Positions 49,357 through 57,972 of a DNA stretch of 64,000 nucleotides are shown here, piece by piece (the stretch's first letter is position 1; each line of letters starts with the position of its first letter). The notes under the pieces were generated by a model. The model saw only the letters and a program-made list of their open reading frames with translations. It was not told where the DNA came from and made no database searches. The translations under genes were made by a program, and so were the position numbers. Origin of the DNA: Phycisphaeraceae bacterium (lineage in GTDB: Bacteria; Planctomycetota; Phycisphaerae; Phycisphaerales; Phycisphaeraceae). The stretch covers positions 62,001 through 126,000 of the forward strand of contig PBAS01000063.1 in NCBI GenBank assembly GCA_002716625.1, given 5' to 3'.

Positions 49357-50088
49357 TTAATATCGAAGTCGGCGCTGCACCATTAACATTAATGCCAACC
49401 CAAACACCCCCGACGGCTCGGGAATTGGGGTGCCTAAATATCGTTCTGCAAGTAATGATGACATGTGCAACCGATCCTCCATGTTTCCACCATCAGGTGA
49501 AAGTATCGCGTAGATCGTATCACTGTGTTTAATTCCCACGAAGCTAGTTGAAAGTTCAAATTCTAACGCAAAAATAATATCGTTAGGTTCTGATGCGATC
49601 TCATAGGAGATATCTAAATCTCGATGGCCTTCCGCCTCGATGCTATTGATAAGTTCAATGAATCCAAGTTTATTGGTATCAATCACCTTGTGACCATCAT
49701 GAACAAATATCACTTCACTTGGATCCAATGGGATAAAATCGGGTACCGTGTTACCCATAGGCATACTTGGTGGGGAGATCCACTTCTTGGCACCTAATAA
49801 GTTTAAACGAAGATCATGCCCCAACATTACCTGATTAGGACTAAACAAATCAAAACCTGGAAGACCAGCCGTTGCTGCACCACCGAGCGGTGAATTGCTC
49901 CAGTGATCGTGGATTGCATTGGAGTATGGGCGAATTTTTTCCGCCTGATCATCTGCACCTGAGTTATAACCCTGAGCAACCAACTTATCCCCATGAATCA
50001 CGACCTCGAACCGCCTTCCATTATGCCCATATGAGATCCCGGCCAAAAACAAGACGGTCAATATAGTTAAACTAATGCACCTACTCAT
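49357..50088 (-). CDS. PEP-CTERM sorting-signal protein
   Basis: A 243-residue exported protein with a signal peptide (MSRCISLTILTVLFLAGISYG), a beta-rich body, and the C-terminal sorting tail EPSGVFGLALMLMVQRRLRY, i.e. PEP motif, hydrophobic helix, basic end, which is recognised by exosortase. No exosortase lies in the window. The body has no motif I know. It directly follows a pseudopilin gene on the same strand, so the two may be co-transcribed. Confidence 0.75.
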   Translation of the reverse strand: MSRCISLTILTVLFLAGISYGHNGRRFEVVIHGDKLVAQGYNSGADDQAEKIRPYSNAIHDHWSNSPLGGAATAGLPGFDLFSPNQVMLGHDLRLNLLGAKKWISPPSMPMGNTVPDFIPLDPSEVIFVHDGHKVIDTNKLGFIELINSIEAEGHRDLDISYEIASEPNDIIFALEFELSTSFVGIKHSDTIYAILSPDGGNMEDRLHMSSLLAERYLGTPIPEPSGVFGLALMLMVQRRLRY

Positions 50089-50134
50089 CTGATTTTACTT
50101 CTCCTCGATTAATCCGTGGTCCAATGACAGACCA

Positions 50135-50809
50135 TCACCTTGCAACACCTGGGTTAAAACTATTCATATTAGAATTAATATACACACGATTGAACGGTAG
50201 CTGTTCAGCGTGACCGTCAACAAATCCATAATTCCCAATAGCATTTGACGTACCCATTCGACCCCCGTGCGCATTTGTCTGGACTTCAAGTGCTGCTTTT
50301 GCAGGTGACTGCCCGGGAATCGGGCTATGCCAAAGCTTGGGATGCACATGATCATTGGCGGCATTATCACCTTCAAATACCAGGATTATGAAATGGGATG
50401 TTGCTTCTGGATGTGGCAGGTTATGCAAACGACTAACACCTTCTTTGTTGTCTGGGCTTAACCAAAAGTTAATTGCATAACTACTTTGCCTGAATCTATC
50501 CCCAACTGGCGTGCCGCCTTCAAAATGCGGACTCCAATCAATCGGGGAGCGCAGCAACAGCTGATCGTTATAATAATCCTTGAGCGCAGTAACCCAAGTC
50601 CTGCCATGAGTGGTGCCTATCATCCGACCACCATTGTCTGCCATGTATGCCACATGAGCGCTCTCCAAACCACGCATATTCCCCAAGCACCGTAGTCTCA
50701 TAGCACTTGTTCTGGAATTACCGATCGCCGGCATCAACAGTCCAGCTAATACCGCGACAATCGCGACGACCACTAGTAATTCAATAAGCGACATACCCCA
50801 CATACGCAT
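50135..50809 (-). CDS. Prepilin-type (pseudopilin) protein
   Basis: A 224-residue protein with prepilin leader MRMWGMSLIELLVVVAIVAVLAGLLMPAIG; the cleavage-methylation motif is GMSLIE. The C-terminal region ends with YGFVDGHAEQLPF, the Asp-Gly-His motif that marks Planctomycetota pseudopilins of the DUF1559 type. Its partner PEP-CTERM gene follows after 46 bases. A role in type II secretion or in type IV pilus-like structures is inferred from the leader only. Confidence 0.8.
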   Translation of the reverse strand: MRMWGMSLIELLVVVAIVAVLAGLLMPAIGNSRTSAMRLRCLGNMRGLESAHVAYMADNGGRMIGTTHGRTWVTALKDYYNDQLLLRSPIDWSPHFEGGTPVGDRFRQSSYAINFWLSPDNKEGVSRLHNLPHPEATSHFIILVFEGDNAANDHVHPKLWHSPIPGQSPAKAALEVQTNAHGGRMGTSNAIGNYGFVDGHAEQLPFNRVYINSNMNSFNPGVAR

Positions 50810-51224
50810 CAGGAATTCTCATTAGTAAGGCAGGTTAATAAATCACAACGATCAACAAGAACAATTCTACCCACCAGTATTGGGGAAGGACCGCCCAGGA
50901 ATAATCGCAAATGAGATGTACCTGCGGCGACGCAATAATCAAGACCGGCAACCCCCTCAAACTTTATGTAAAAACCTTAAAGAATTTCAAGATCTAAACT
51001 AACTGCGCAAACACCCTGTGGTTATTTTGATGACATGAAGAAGATCGCAGGTGGTATTTCCCATCCACTGAACCAGTAAGAGATCTTTCTAAACCCTCAT
51101 GCCAATAGGGATACCGCTATCCGGCAAGATCAACAGGAATACTTGCCGCAACAAAATAATACATCTTTCACAAAAACGGGACCTATCATCATTCCCATTT
51201 TGGGAATCGGCAATACGGACAGTA
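50810..51224. other. Intergenic region holding a hairpin after rpoD
   Basis: About 415 bases between the pseudopilin start and the rpoD stop, all genes on minus. A hairpin ATTCCCA (51191-51197) / TGGGAAT (51201-51207) lies 18 bases after the rpoD stop and could end the rpoD transcript, though only a TTTTT eight bases further follows it. The remainder should contain the promoter of the pseudopilin operon; I see no RNA gene. Confidence 0.4.
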
Positions 51225-53000
51225 CTACAACTCTTCCGGCGCCTCGACGTCCAATTCCGAACTATCGATGAATCCAGCCAACTTCCGACTCCTGACTGGA
51301 TGCTGGAGCTTACGGATGGCCTTGGCTTCTACCTGCCGTACACGCTCACGTGTCACCTTAAAGATCCGGCCTACCTCTTCCAGTGTATAGGTGTAGCCGT
51401 CACCGATTCCGTAGCGTAGCTTGATAATCTCTCGCTCCCGATAGGTCAGGGTTTTAAGAACTTGTTCAATTCGCTGGCGTAACATCTCCTGGGTCGCGGT
51501 ATCTGTTGGATTATCGGCCCCATCATCTTCAATAAAGTCGCCGAAGTAGGAATCTTCAGATTCGCCAACAGGTCGATCTAAACTGATTGGATGCTTACTG
51601 ATCTTCAAGACACGTCGTACTTCACTGAGTGGCATATCCGCGATCTTTGCCATCTCTTCAATGGTCGGTTCACGACCCAATTCTTGCAGCAAGCCCTTGG
51701 AGATGTTTCGTAACTTACTCATGGTTTCAATCATGTGCACTGGAATACGAATTGTCCGTGCATGATCTGCAATAGCGCGTGTAATTGCCTGGCGAATCCA
51801 CCATGTCGCATAGGTACTGAACTTATAACCTCGTTTGTATTCATACTTATCAACGGCCCGCATCAGGCCCGTGTTGCCCTCCTGGATGATGTCCAAAAAG
51901 GACAAACCTCGGTTTCGGTACTTCTTGGCAATTGAAACAACCAAACGAAGATTGCCACCCGATAGATCACGTTTGGCATGTTCGTATTCGTCAAACACCG
52001 TTTTGATATCCTGCACCGATTCCTCCAAATGATCCGGCGAGTCCAGCAAAAGGCTGCGCATACCCGACAACTCATCACGCATTACCATCACATCCTCAGG
52101 GTCAAACATGTCCGGCTTGCGATCAGAACGTTCCAGATCCACCTCCAGACGCCTCATGCGTTCGCTGATCTTCGCCAACTTCCGAAGCAGGGGCTGAACA
52201 CGACTGGTACGCAGAGACAACTCTTCAATCAGTGTTGCCATTTTCCGACGCCGACTATGGATGGTTGCCTTTAATTCGGCAATCTTGGAATGGCTTAGGC
52301 GACTACTGTTTTCTAACAGTTCCCAATCAATGCGGTTCAGGTCCAGCAATCTACGAACGGTCTTGAGGTTATATGGAATTCGAGCAGCAATTTTATTCTT
52401 GGCGTTATCTTCAGCAGTGGAAATCTTCATCGTGCGGTCAAATGGCAATTCGCCATTGTGAACCATCTCCAAAATCTCAACACAGGAACTGATGCTGTAG
52501 TCATTTTCTAAAACCTTTCGGCGAAAGATCATGCGACAGGTTTCAATCTTCTTTGCCAGACGAATCTCTTCGGGCCGAGTCAACAAGCGGATTTCACCCA
52601 TTTGGGTCAGGTACATACGTACCGGATCGTCAATGCGGCGGTTCGTGGCTTCCTGCAATGCTTCGGCAAGATCTGCTTTGAGACTAGCCTCCGCCTCCTC
52701 GGACATCTCTTCTTCATCTGTATCAGTAGCATCTTCACCACCCATTGATTGATGAGATTTATGAACCTGCTTGGCCGCTACAAGTTCCTGTTCCTGAACA
52801 ATATGTGGCGATGGCGCTCGAGAGGACTCAACCAGGTCTACATGGAAACCCGCAAGATAAACCAACAGTTCATCAATCTTGGAAGGATCCACCAACTCAT
52901 CAGGCAAGGATGTATTTAGTTCATCGTATGTAATAAACTTTCGCTTCTTGCCATTGCCAGTTAACTCCTGCATTGCTGGATGCAGCTGTAGTATGATCAC
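51225..53000 (-). CDS. rpoD: Principal RNA polymerase sigma factor
   Basis: Primary sigma factor. Region 1.1 ([22 protein letters not shown]), region 1.2 ([17 protein letters not shown]), region 2 ([27 protein letters not shown]), region 2.4 ([14 protein letters not shown]), region 3 ([13 protein letters not shown]) and region 4 ([33 protein letters not shown]) are all intact. The GTG at 53000 is preferred as start: AAGGAG lies about 9-10 bases upstream and the shorter N-terminus fits region 1.1; ATG 53042 would add 14 residues without a ribosome site and TTG 53006 is also possible. Length 591. It follows dnaG. Confidence 0.96.
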   Translation of the reverse strand: MIILQLHPAMQELTGNGKKRKFITYDELNTSLPDELVDPSKIDELLVYLAGFHVDLVESSRAPSPHIVQEQELVAAKQVHKSHQSMGGEDATDTDEEEMSEEAEASLKADLAEALQEATNRRIDDPVRMYLTQMGEIRLLTRPEEIRLAKKIETCRMIFRRKVLENDYSISSCVEILEMVHNGELPFDRTMKISTAEDNAKNKIAARIPYNLKTVRRLLDLNRIDWELLENSSRLSHSKIAELKATIHSRRRKMATLIEELSLRTSRVQPLLRKLAKISERMRRLEVDLERSDRKPDMFDPEDVMVMRDELSGMRSLLLDSPDHLEESVQDIKTVFDEYEHAKRDLSGGNLRLVVSIAKKYRNRGLSFLDIIQEGNTGLMRAVDKYEYKRGYKFSTYATWWIRQAITRAIADHARTIRIPVHMIETMSKLRNISKGLLQELGREPTIEEMAKIADMPLSEVRRVLKISKHPISLDRPVGESEDSYFGDFIEDDGADNPTDTATQEMLRQRIEQVLKTLTYREREIIKLRYGIGDGYTYTLEEVGRIFKVTRERVRQVEAKAIRKLQHPVRSRKLAGFIDSSELDVEAPEEL

Positions 53001-53122
53001 AGTCAAGTCTCTCCTTACCCAGGCGATGGCATCCTTTACCATTTAACCTGAGAGGTTTCCAATGCCCCTGCATCCTTGCGAGACACATCAAATCGTGGTG
53101 ATTAACAGCACCAGCCTGAGTG

Positions 53123-55123
53123 CTATCGAGTCGCCTCACTACCGGTATTGAACCGAGCGATGCGAGTAACCGAGGGATGATTTTTTTGATGATCGCAAAT
53201 CCGTTGCCATAATTGGTCGTTACCCTGCACGGGACCATCGCTGAAATCCACCAAGCCTATCTCCGCGCAAGCTTGTCGATGGTCTCGTTCAAGATCAAGT
53301 TCCACAATCGCTCTAGCCGCTGCACTGACGATCTGGACAAGCAACTGATCATCGCCGTCCGTCAGGCGATCAACTTCGATTTCCGCAGCTGTCACCAGAT
53401 TACACAATTCCTGTTCTTCGCTACTCGTAAGTTCCGCTAACAAAACGGCCAGAGTCATTGGCTGACCGTTGGATGCTCGATCTTTAATCATGTCGTATAG
53501 GCGTTTAGCATTCGCAGAAAGCAACGTCGAAGCCGATACCGCCTCGGCTAACGTGCGCCCGTCAAAAAGAGCATGATCCAACAGGTTGGGCTGAATCAGC
53601 AGGCCACCAATCAACTGGAGTTCGGCCACCTCTACGGCCTTGATTTTATGCACCGAATCAGCCGAGGCAATACTAGCAACCCTATTTTTTTTGCCCTGAC
53701 GGCCGATAACTTGCTCCATTTGCCCATCAGGGGCTGGGCCCGACATCGTTTTGGCATCCTGGGGGGCTACCTGACGCCGCTGATGCCTACCCTGCTGCTT
53801 AAGCATGGCATCTACCTGATGCTCCTGGATATGAAGTAACTCAGCGAGTTTCTGTACAACCATCGCACGACGAACAATGCTTTGGCTTCCGAGTCCCATC
53901 TGTGCCAATCGACGGATGTAGTCCTCACAAAGTCGCTGGCGGCCACTAAGCGTCTTTTCCGCTTCAAACTGATGGCGGATTCGGGCAAATTGATACTCCA
54001 AGGCATCCACAGCCGCAGCAATCAACCGCTGCCAACAAGCCGGCCCATCAGTACTCGACATCAGCTCAGCTGGATCCATACCATCGGGCAAAATAACCAC
54101 ACCAACATCGACTGGCGAGGCAAAGAATATCTCAACGGCTCGATCTGCTGCTCGCTGGCCAGCTTCATCAGCATCAAATACCAACACGACCCGATCAGCG
54201 ATCCGGCGAATCTGCTGTACATGCGTGGCTGTCAATGCGGTACCAAGTGCCGCAACAACGTTCTGATGTTCAACCTGATGACATGCGATCACATCGGTAT
54301 AACCCTCGACGACAACTACCTCGCGACTGGCAATGATTGATCTCTTGGCAAGATGCAGGCCGTAGAGGGTGGCTGATTTATTGAACAGAACGGTTTCTGG
54401 GGAATTAAGATATTTCGCCTCACTCTTGTCATTGATGGTCGAATCCGGCAATTGACGCCCACCAAATGCAACTGGACGTCCCAGACCGTCCCAAATTGGG
54501 AAAATCAACCGATGGCGGAAACGATCGTAATCACCTTCGCCAACAGTCCGATTCGTAATTAAACCCGCTTGACGAAATGCCTGAAGCGACCAACCTTTGG
54601 CTTCAATCATTTGCGCCAAACCGTCCCATCGGTCCGGCGCATAGCCAATCCCAAATGCCTCGACCATCTTCTCGCTCACCCCACGGTCAGCAAGATATTG
54701 ACGGGGCACCTTCCCGTGTTCGCCATGGTGTAATAAAGCCTGGAAAAAAGCAAGTGCTTTAGCGTTAGCATCTGCTATCTGTTCATTTTGTGGTGAAGTT
54801 TCCGGACCACCATTCAAGGGGGGGACTACAGAACGCAGTTTGATCCCCGCACGCTCTGCCAAAAATCGCAATGCCTCCGGAAAAGTCATCTTATGGTAAT
54901 TGGTCATCCAACTGAATACATCACCACCGGCATTACAGCTAAAACACTTGTAGATCTGTTTGGCAGGCGAAACCTGAAGCGAGGGGCGATGGTCGTCATG
55001 AAAAGGACATAGGCCTACATACTCCCTGCCTTTGGATTGCAGTTGCAACTGCTCGCCGATGAGATCGACAATGTCAGTCGCTTGCTGAATTTGGATCTTT
55101 TGGTCCTCTTCTACACGTGTCAT
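53123..55123 (-). CDS. dnaG: DNA primase
   Basis: A 666-residue DnaG. The N-terminal CHC2 zinc finger (CPFHDDHRPSLQV ... YKCFSCNAGGD), TOPRIM core (VVEGYTDVI, DADEAGQRAADRA) and C-terminal DnaB-binding helices are present. ATG 55123 (MTRVEEDQK) is preferred; an in-frame ATG at 55189 adds 22 residues that look non-coding. A weak GGAAA is 9 bases upstream. The arrangement rpmB, dnaG, rpoD on one strand is a variant of the macromolecular-synthesis operon, in which rpsU normally precedes dnaG. Confidence 0.96.
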   Translation of the reverse strand: MTRVEEDQKIQIQQATDIVDLIGEQLQLQSKGREYVGLCPFHDDHRPSLQVSPAKQIYKCFSCNAGGDVFSWMTNYHKMTFPEALRFLAERAGIKLRSVVPPLNGGPETSPQNEQIADANAKALAFFQALLHHGEHGKVPRQYLADRGVSEKMVEAFGIGYAPDRWDGLAQMIEAKGWSLQAFRQAGLITNRTVGEGDYDRFRHRLIFPIWDGLGRPVAFGGRQLPDSTINDKSEAKYLNSPETVLFNKSATLYGLHLAKRSIIASREVVVVEGYTDVIACHQVEHQNVVAALGTALTATHVQQIRRIADRVVLVFDADEAGQRAADRAVEIFFASPVDVGVVILPDGMDPAELMSSTDGPACWQRLIAAAVDALEYQFARIRHQFEAEKTLSGRQRLCEDYIRRLAQMGLGSQSIVRRAMVVQKLAELLHIQEHQVDAMLKQQGRHQRRQVAPQDAKTMSGPAPDGQMEQVIGRQGKKNRVASIASADSVHKIKAVEVAELQLIGGLLIQPNLLDHALFDGRTLAEAVSASTLLSANAKRLYDMIKDRASNGQPMTLAVLLAELTSSEEQELCNLVTAAEIEVDRLTDGDDQLLVQIVSAAARAIVELDLERDHRQACAEIGLVDFSDGPVQGNDQLWQRICDHQKNHPSVTRIARFNTGSEATR

Positions 55124-55452
55124 ATCAGAATGTCGTTTCCAGCATGATGATGATGGTAGCTTCCGCAGATCAACCCCAAACAAAGCCACCTGAAAATAAG
55201 AACCAAACCCTTAATGTATTTCTGGCCAGATTCAGGGCAGAATTCCCGGTAAAGCTATTAATTAATGGTGCAACCCCACCGCTATCAACCCACCTGCAGT
55301 AAGGACTTTCACATCGCCACAAGTACACACAAAAAAACAGGACAGGTTGCTATCAAACTGCTGATCACCGGCAAACTTCTTAATCCCTCTGGGTATGAAG
55401 GGAACCTTGACTTTCCCAAGTCGCTGATCGCGACAACCGCCAGATTTAAAGA
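55124..55452. other. Gap between dnaG and rpmB
   Basis: About 330 bases. One minus-strand frame (55262-55456) begins with a GTG overlapping the rpmB stop and encodes a 64-residue unrecognised peptide; similar frames exist on the other strand. No motif supports either, and the gap could hold the dnaG promoter or attenuator. No further RNA gene is visible. Confidence 0.35.
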
Positions 55453-55731
55453 TCACGCCTGATCCAAGGACTTTTCAACTGGTTTGTAGCTGTATTTCCG
55501 TTTCAGGGGCTTGACAACCAACCCCATACGAATTGCTTTAGCAGACACTTTGACCCGCTTGGGGCTACCATCAACAATGGCCGTCACGGTTTGGATATTG
55601 GCTTTGAACTTTCTCTTGGTCTTACCAGTCACCTTTGTACCAACACCACCAAGATATTTAGGCTTGCCTCGGTGGGTGTACTGAGTGCCGGAAGATGTTC
55701 TGCGACCGGTAAATTGACAAACACGTGGCAT
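55453..55731 (-). CDS. rpmB: 50S ribosomal protein L28
   Basis: A 92-residue L28 with the N-terminal MPRVCQFTGRRTSSG (in E. coli MSRVCQVTGKRP) and the zinc-less body with KANIQTVTA and RVKVSAKAIRMG. The ATG at 55731, with AGGGG seven bases upstream, is preferred; ATG 55734 adds one Met. L28 often pairs with rpmG; here it stands before dnaG-rpoD. Confidence 0.93.
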   Translation of the reverse strand: MPRVCQFTGRRTSSGTQYTHRGKPKYLGGVGTKVTGKTKRKFKANIQTVTAIVDGSPKRVKVSAKAIRMGLVVKPLKRKYSYKPVEKSLDQA

Positions 55732-55895
55732 CATCAGGCCCCTTGGAACACCTTGGGAAGGAATGCAGCTTAGCCGTCGTAAGTCAGACTCAATACGACT
55801 AACTATCCTATTCTAGGCCAAGGGTCTTGTGGCGCCAAACAGTGGGCCGATCCGGTGGCGACATAATTCACAGCCAGACGGTAGACTACAGCCCT

Positions 55896-57329
55896 TCAGC
55901 ATTCCCTGAGATGCGCCCGTAGCTCAACTGGATAGAGCATCGGACTTCGGATCCGAGGGTTGGGGGTTCGAATCCTCCCGGGCGTATTTTCGCCGGCTAG
56001 CGCATTGCGTCGCGTGGCGTCGCGCTTCTCCCCGGATTTCAAGGGTTTATGTTCGCCCCTTGAAACACCGTCCTGGTGAGAGCCGTCGCTCGACGCTGTG
56101 CTGCGTCGCACTGTTTCGCGCCCCAAGTGCTGGGAAATCTGCTGGGGTTTTACCGGGGCGTCTTCGTGCGCGGTTACCTGTCGGCCGCACGTCCCTGTGG
56201 CACGCAACCCGTCTGAATCGGGCACTTGCGGCTCAAGATTGGGTAAGGCGTCCAAGGCCGCCGTCATGTCGTACAGGCGGGCATGGGAATACCGACCAAT
56301 CGTCAGTGTGGGCGTCGAATGCCGGGCTAGCTCCTGAGCCGTCTTCACTGTTGCTCCGCCGTTCACGATCGCCGATACATAGGCATGCCGTAGTGCGTGG
56401 AAATCGAACACGCGGCCTGCTGCGTCCCTATATGGGATCCCTGCGGCTCGTAGGTCGTACCGAAGCATCTTCGCGGTCTTTTCAGGCACATTGAAAACTG
56501 GGCCAGACGCAGGCTTGTCGGTCAGCCATGAGCGTAACAGATCAGCCAGATCGTCTCGAATAGGTTGCACATCATCGCGTCGACGCTTCGAATAGGCCGC
56601 ATCGACCGTGATTGTTGGTGAGTCGGCCTCTAGATCAAAACTGGCTTTTGTCAGGCTACCCAACTCTGAAGCGCGGAAGCCCGTCCCGGCCGCTGTACGG
56701 TAGAGCATCGCCCTATCCACCCCTGTCATTGCTAGCACAGCCGGGCCATTCCCGGCAGCTGTAATCAATCTAATCAGTTCATCAGGCGTCGGATCATGGC
56801 GAATACGCTTGCGATCCGTCTGATCGTTGTATGCCTTGAGGTGAGCGAGAAGATTCTCACGTGCCCGCTTATCCTGGCATAACCAACCAGCAAAGGTCTT
56901 TACCGACCGCTGGACCGAATTGCATGTCCGCAACGACCGACCGCTGGATCTGATCGACGCAATCGCCCGCTGAACTGCGGATGGTGTCAGATCTTTGATG
57001 TACTCAGCCTGACATAGCTCTGCCACCCGGACAACATGCGATCTGGTCATCCCGGCATGCTTCGCTGTGTTTCCTTTGGCAAGCAGGTAGGCGTGAAACT
57101 CAACCACATGTTCATCCAACGACCGACGAGCTTGCTCGGCATAACGATCGTCGCCCGCGTTAAGCACGCCTTCCCGGCGTAATGCCGCATCCGCCTTCAA
57201 CTTCGCCGCGATCCGCTCAGCCGTTCGCTTGTCCGTCGTCCTGCTGGACTTCTCACGGCGGCGGCTGTTGTGATCGACCCAGGAAATGATGTAGTTGCCC
57301 TTGCCCTTACGCTTAAAGACACTTGCCAT
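55896..57329 (-). CDS. Tyrosine integrase of the tRNA-Arg element
   Basis: A 477-residue site-specific recombinase. All catalytic positions are present: Arg219 (TGFRASELG), His311/Arg314 (HALRHAY), His337 (ARHSTPTLT) and Tyr347 (GRYSH). The N-terminal arm-binding domain and core-binding domain precede it. GAGGTGA seven bases upstream supports ATG 57329. After the catalytic domain come about 100 low-complexity residues, and the last 30 or so (from about 448) are read antisense through the tRNA-Arg gene, with RIRTPNPRIRSPMLYP typical of such antisense tails. It may be shorter in vivo. It is on the strand opposite to the tRNA. Confidence 0.9.
   Translation of the reverse strand: MASVFKRKGKGNYIISWVDHNSRRREKSSRTTDKRTAERIAAKLKADAALRREGVLNAGDDRYAEQARRSLDEHVVEFHAYLLAKGNTAKHAGMTRSHVVRVAELCQAEYIKDLTPSAVQRAIASIRSSGRSLRTCNSVQRSVKTFAGWLCQDKRARENLLAHLKAYNDQTDRKRIRHDPTPDELIRLITAAGNGPAVLAMTGVDRAMLYRTAAGTGFRASELGSLTKASFDLEADSPTITVDAAYSKRRRDDVQPIRDDLADLLRSWLTDKPASGPVFNVPEKTAKMLRYDLRAAGIPYRDAAGRVFDFHALRHAYVSAIVNGGATVKTAQELARHSTPTLTIGRYSHARLYDMTAALDALPNLEPQVPDSDGLRATGTCGRQVTAHEDAPVKPQQISQHLGRETVRRSTASSDGSHQDGVSRGEHKPLKSGEKRDATRRNALAGENTPGRIRTPNPRIRSPMLYPVELRAHLREC
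55913..55986 (+). tRNA. tRNA-Arg (anticodon UCG)
   Basis: The cloverleaf is complete: acceptor GCGCCCG/CGGGCGT with one G-U pair, D-arm GCTC...GAGC, anticodon stem TCGGA/TCCGA with loop CTTCGGA (anticodon TCG, reads CGA), five-base variable loop, and T-arm GGGGG-TTCGAAT-CCTCC. The discriminator is A and CCA is not encoded. A T-run (ATTTT) follows directly. It is the target of the integrated element: the integrase gene abuts its 3' end and overlaps it on the opposite strand. Confidence 0.93.
56007..56024. repeat. Direct repeat GCGTCGCG near the integrase end
   Basis: Two copies of GCGTCGCG start 10 bases apart, 21 bases after the tRNA end and inside the tail of the integrase gene. Their location suits integrase arm-type sites, but the repeat is short. 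Confidence 0.35.
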
Positions 57330-57458
57330 GAATCATTCACCTCTCTACAGACGTTTCACGATGAATCGTTGCGTCACGCCGCATTGTTTGGTTGGGCGTT
57401 GCATTGTGTCGTTCGCCCCTACTTTGATTCTATTCGCGGCCGTGTGCGTCATGTCAGA

Positions 57459-57791
57459 TCACCTCGGTCCTCTCGGAAGGTTGAATTTATCCTCGATTGA
57501 CTTACTTGAGTTTTCACTTTCACTGCGCGCCAAGCCTGACATGAAGTAGCAGATGCACCCCACAATGGCGAGAAGCACCAAGAACTGCCAATATTCCTTG
57601 ACGTTCCCATAGACGCCGTACGCCACGAAGCCGACTATGAGCAGTGATGGGACTGCAAAGATGGCTGACATGACGAATTCAGCTACGCGGTGCGGCTTTG
57701 TTGTCGGCGTCGACTGGCCCTTCGATGTTTGATGACTCTGAGATCCAAATTGCCGCCTTTTCCGATCAACCTCTCGCTTACTGGTCTCCAT
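57459..57791 (-). CDS. Small two-TM membrane protein of the element
   Basis: A 110-residue protein. The first half is charged and basic (KREVDRKRRQFG); two hydrophobic stretches (VMSAIFAVPSLLIVGFVAYG and YWQFLVLLAIVGCICYF) form a hairpin, and the C-terminus is polar. GGAG eight bases upstream supports ATG 57791; the frame is open to 58013 but the extra part reads as non-coding and overlaps the primase end. I do not recognise the family. It lies between primase and integrase on the same strand. Confidence 0.55.
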   Translation of the reverse strand: METSKREVDRKRRQFGSQSHQTSKGQSTPTTKPHRVAEFVMSAIFAVPSLLIVGFVAYGVYGNVKEYWQFLVLLAIVGCICYFMSGLARSESENSSKSIEDKFNLPRGPR

Positions 57792-57972
57792 CGTAGGTCT
57801 CCTGCTCAAACCCTCGCGTCTTGCGGTTGCATCGATCCACTTGAAGCACAGCCACCAACTTGTCCCCCGGAGTTCGTCTCCTTTTCCATGGTTGCGCTGA
57901 TGAGTGCCATTTGTCAACAGTAGTAAGCCGGGCATCGACGAGCCGGGGGAAATCGCGGGGTCAGCTTTGGAC

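Noticed and set aside
51191-51207. Perfect ATTCCCA/TGGGAAT hairpin as a strong terminator
   Set aside because: The stem is short and no U-tract follows directly on minus; kept only as a weak note in the intergenic entry.
55262-55456. 64-residue frame on minus starting at the rpmB stop (GTGA overlap)
   Set aside because: The overlap looks like coupling, but the peptide matches no family I know and an equally long frame occurs on the other strand.
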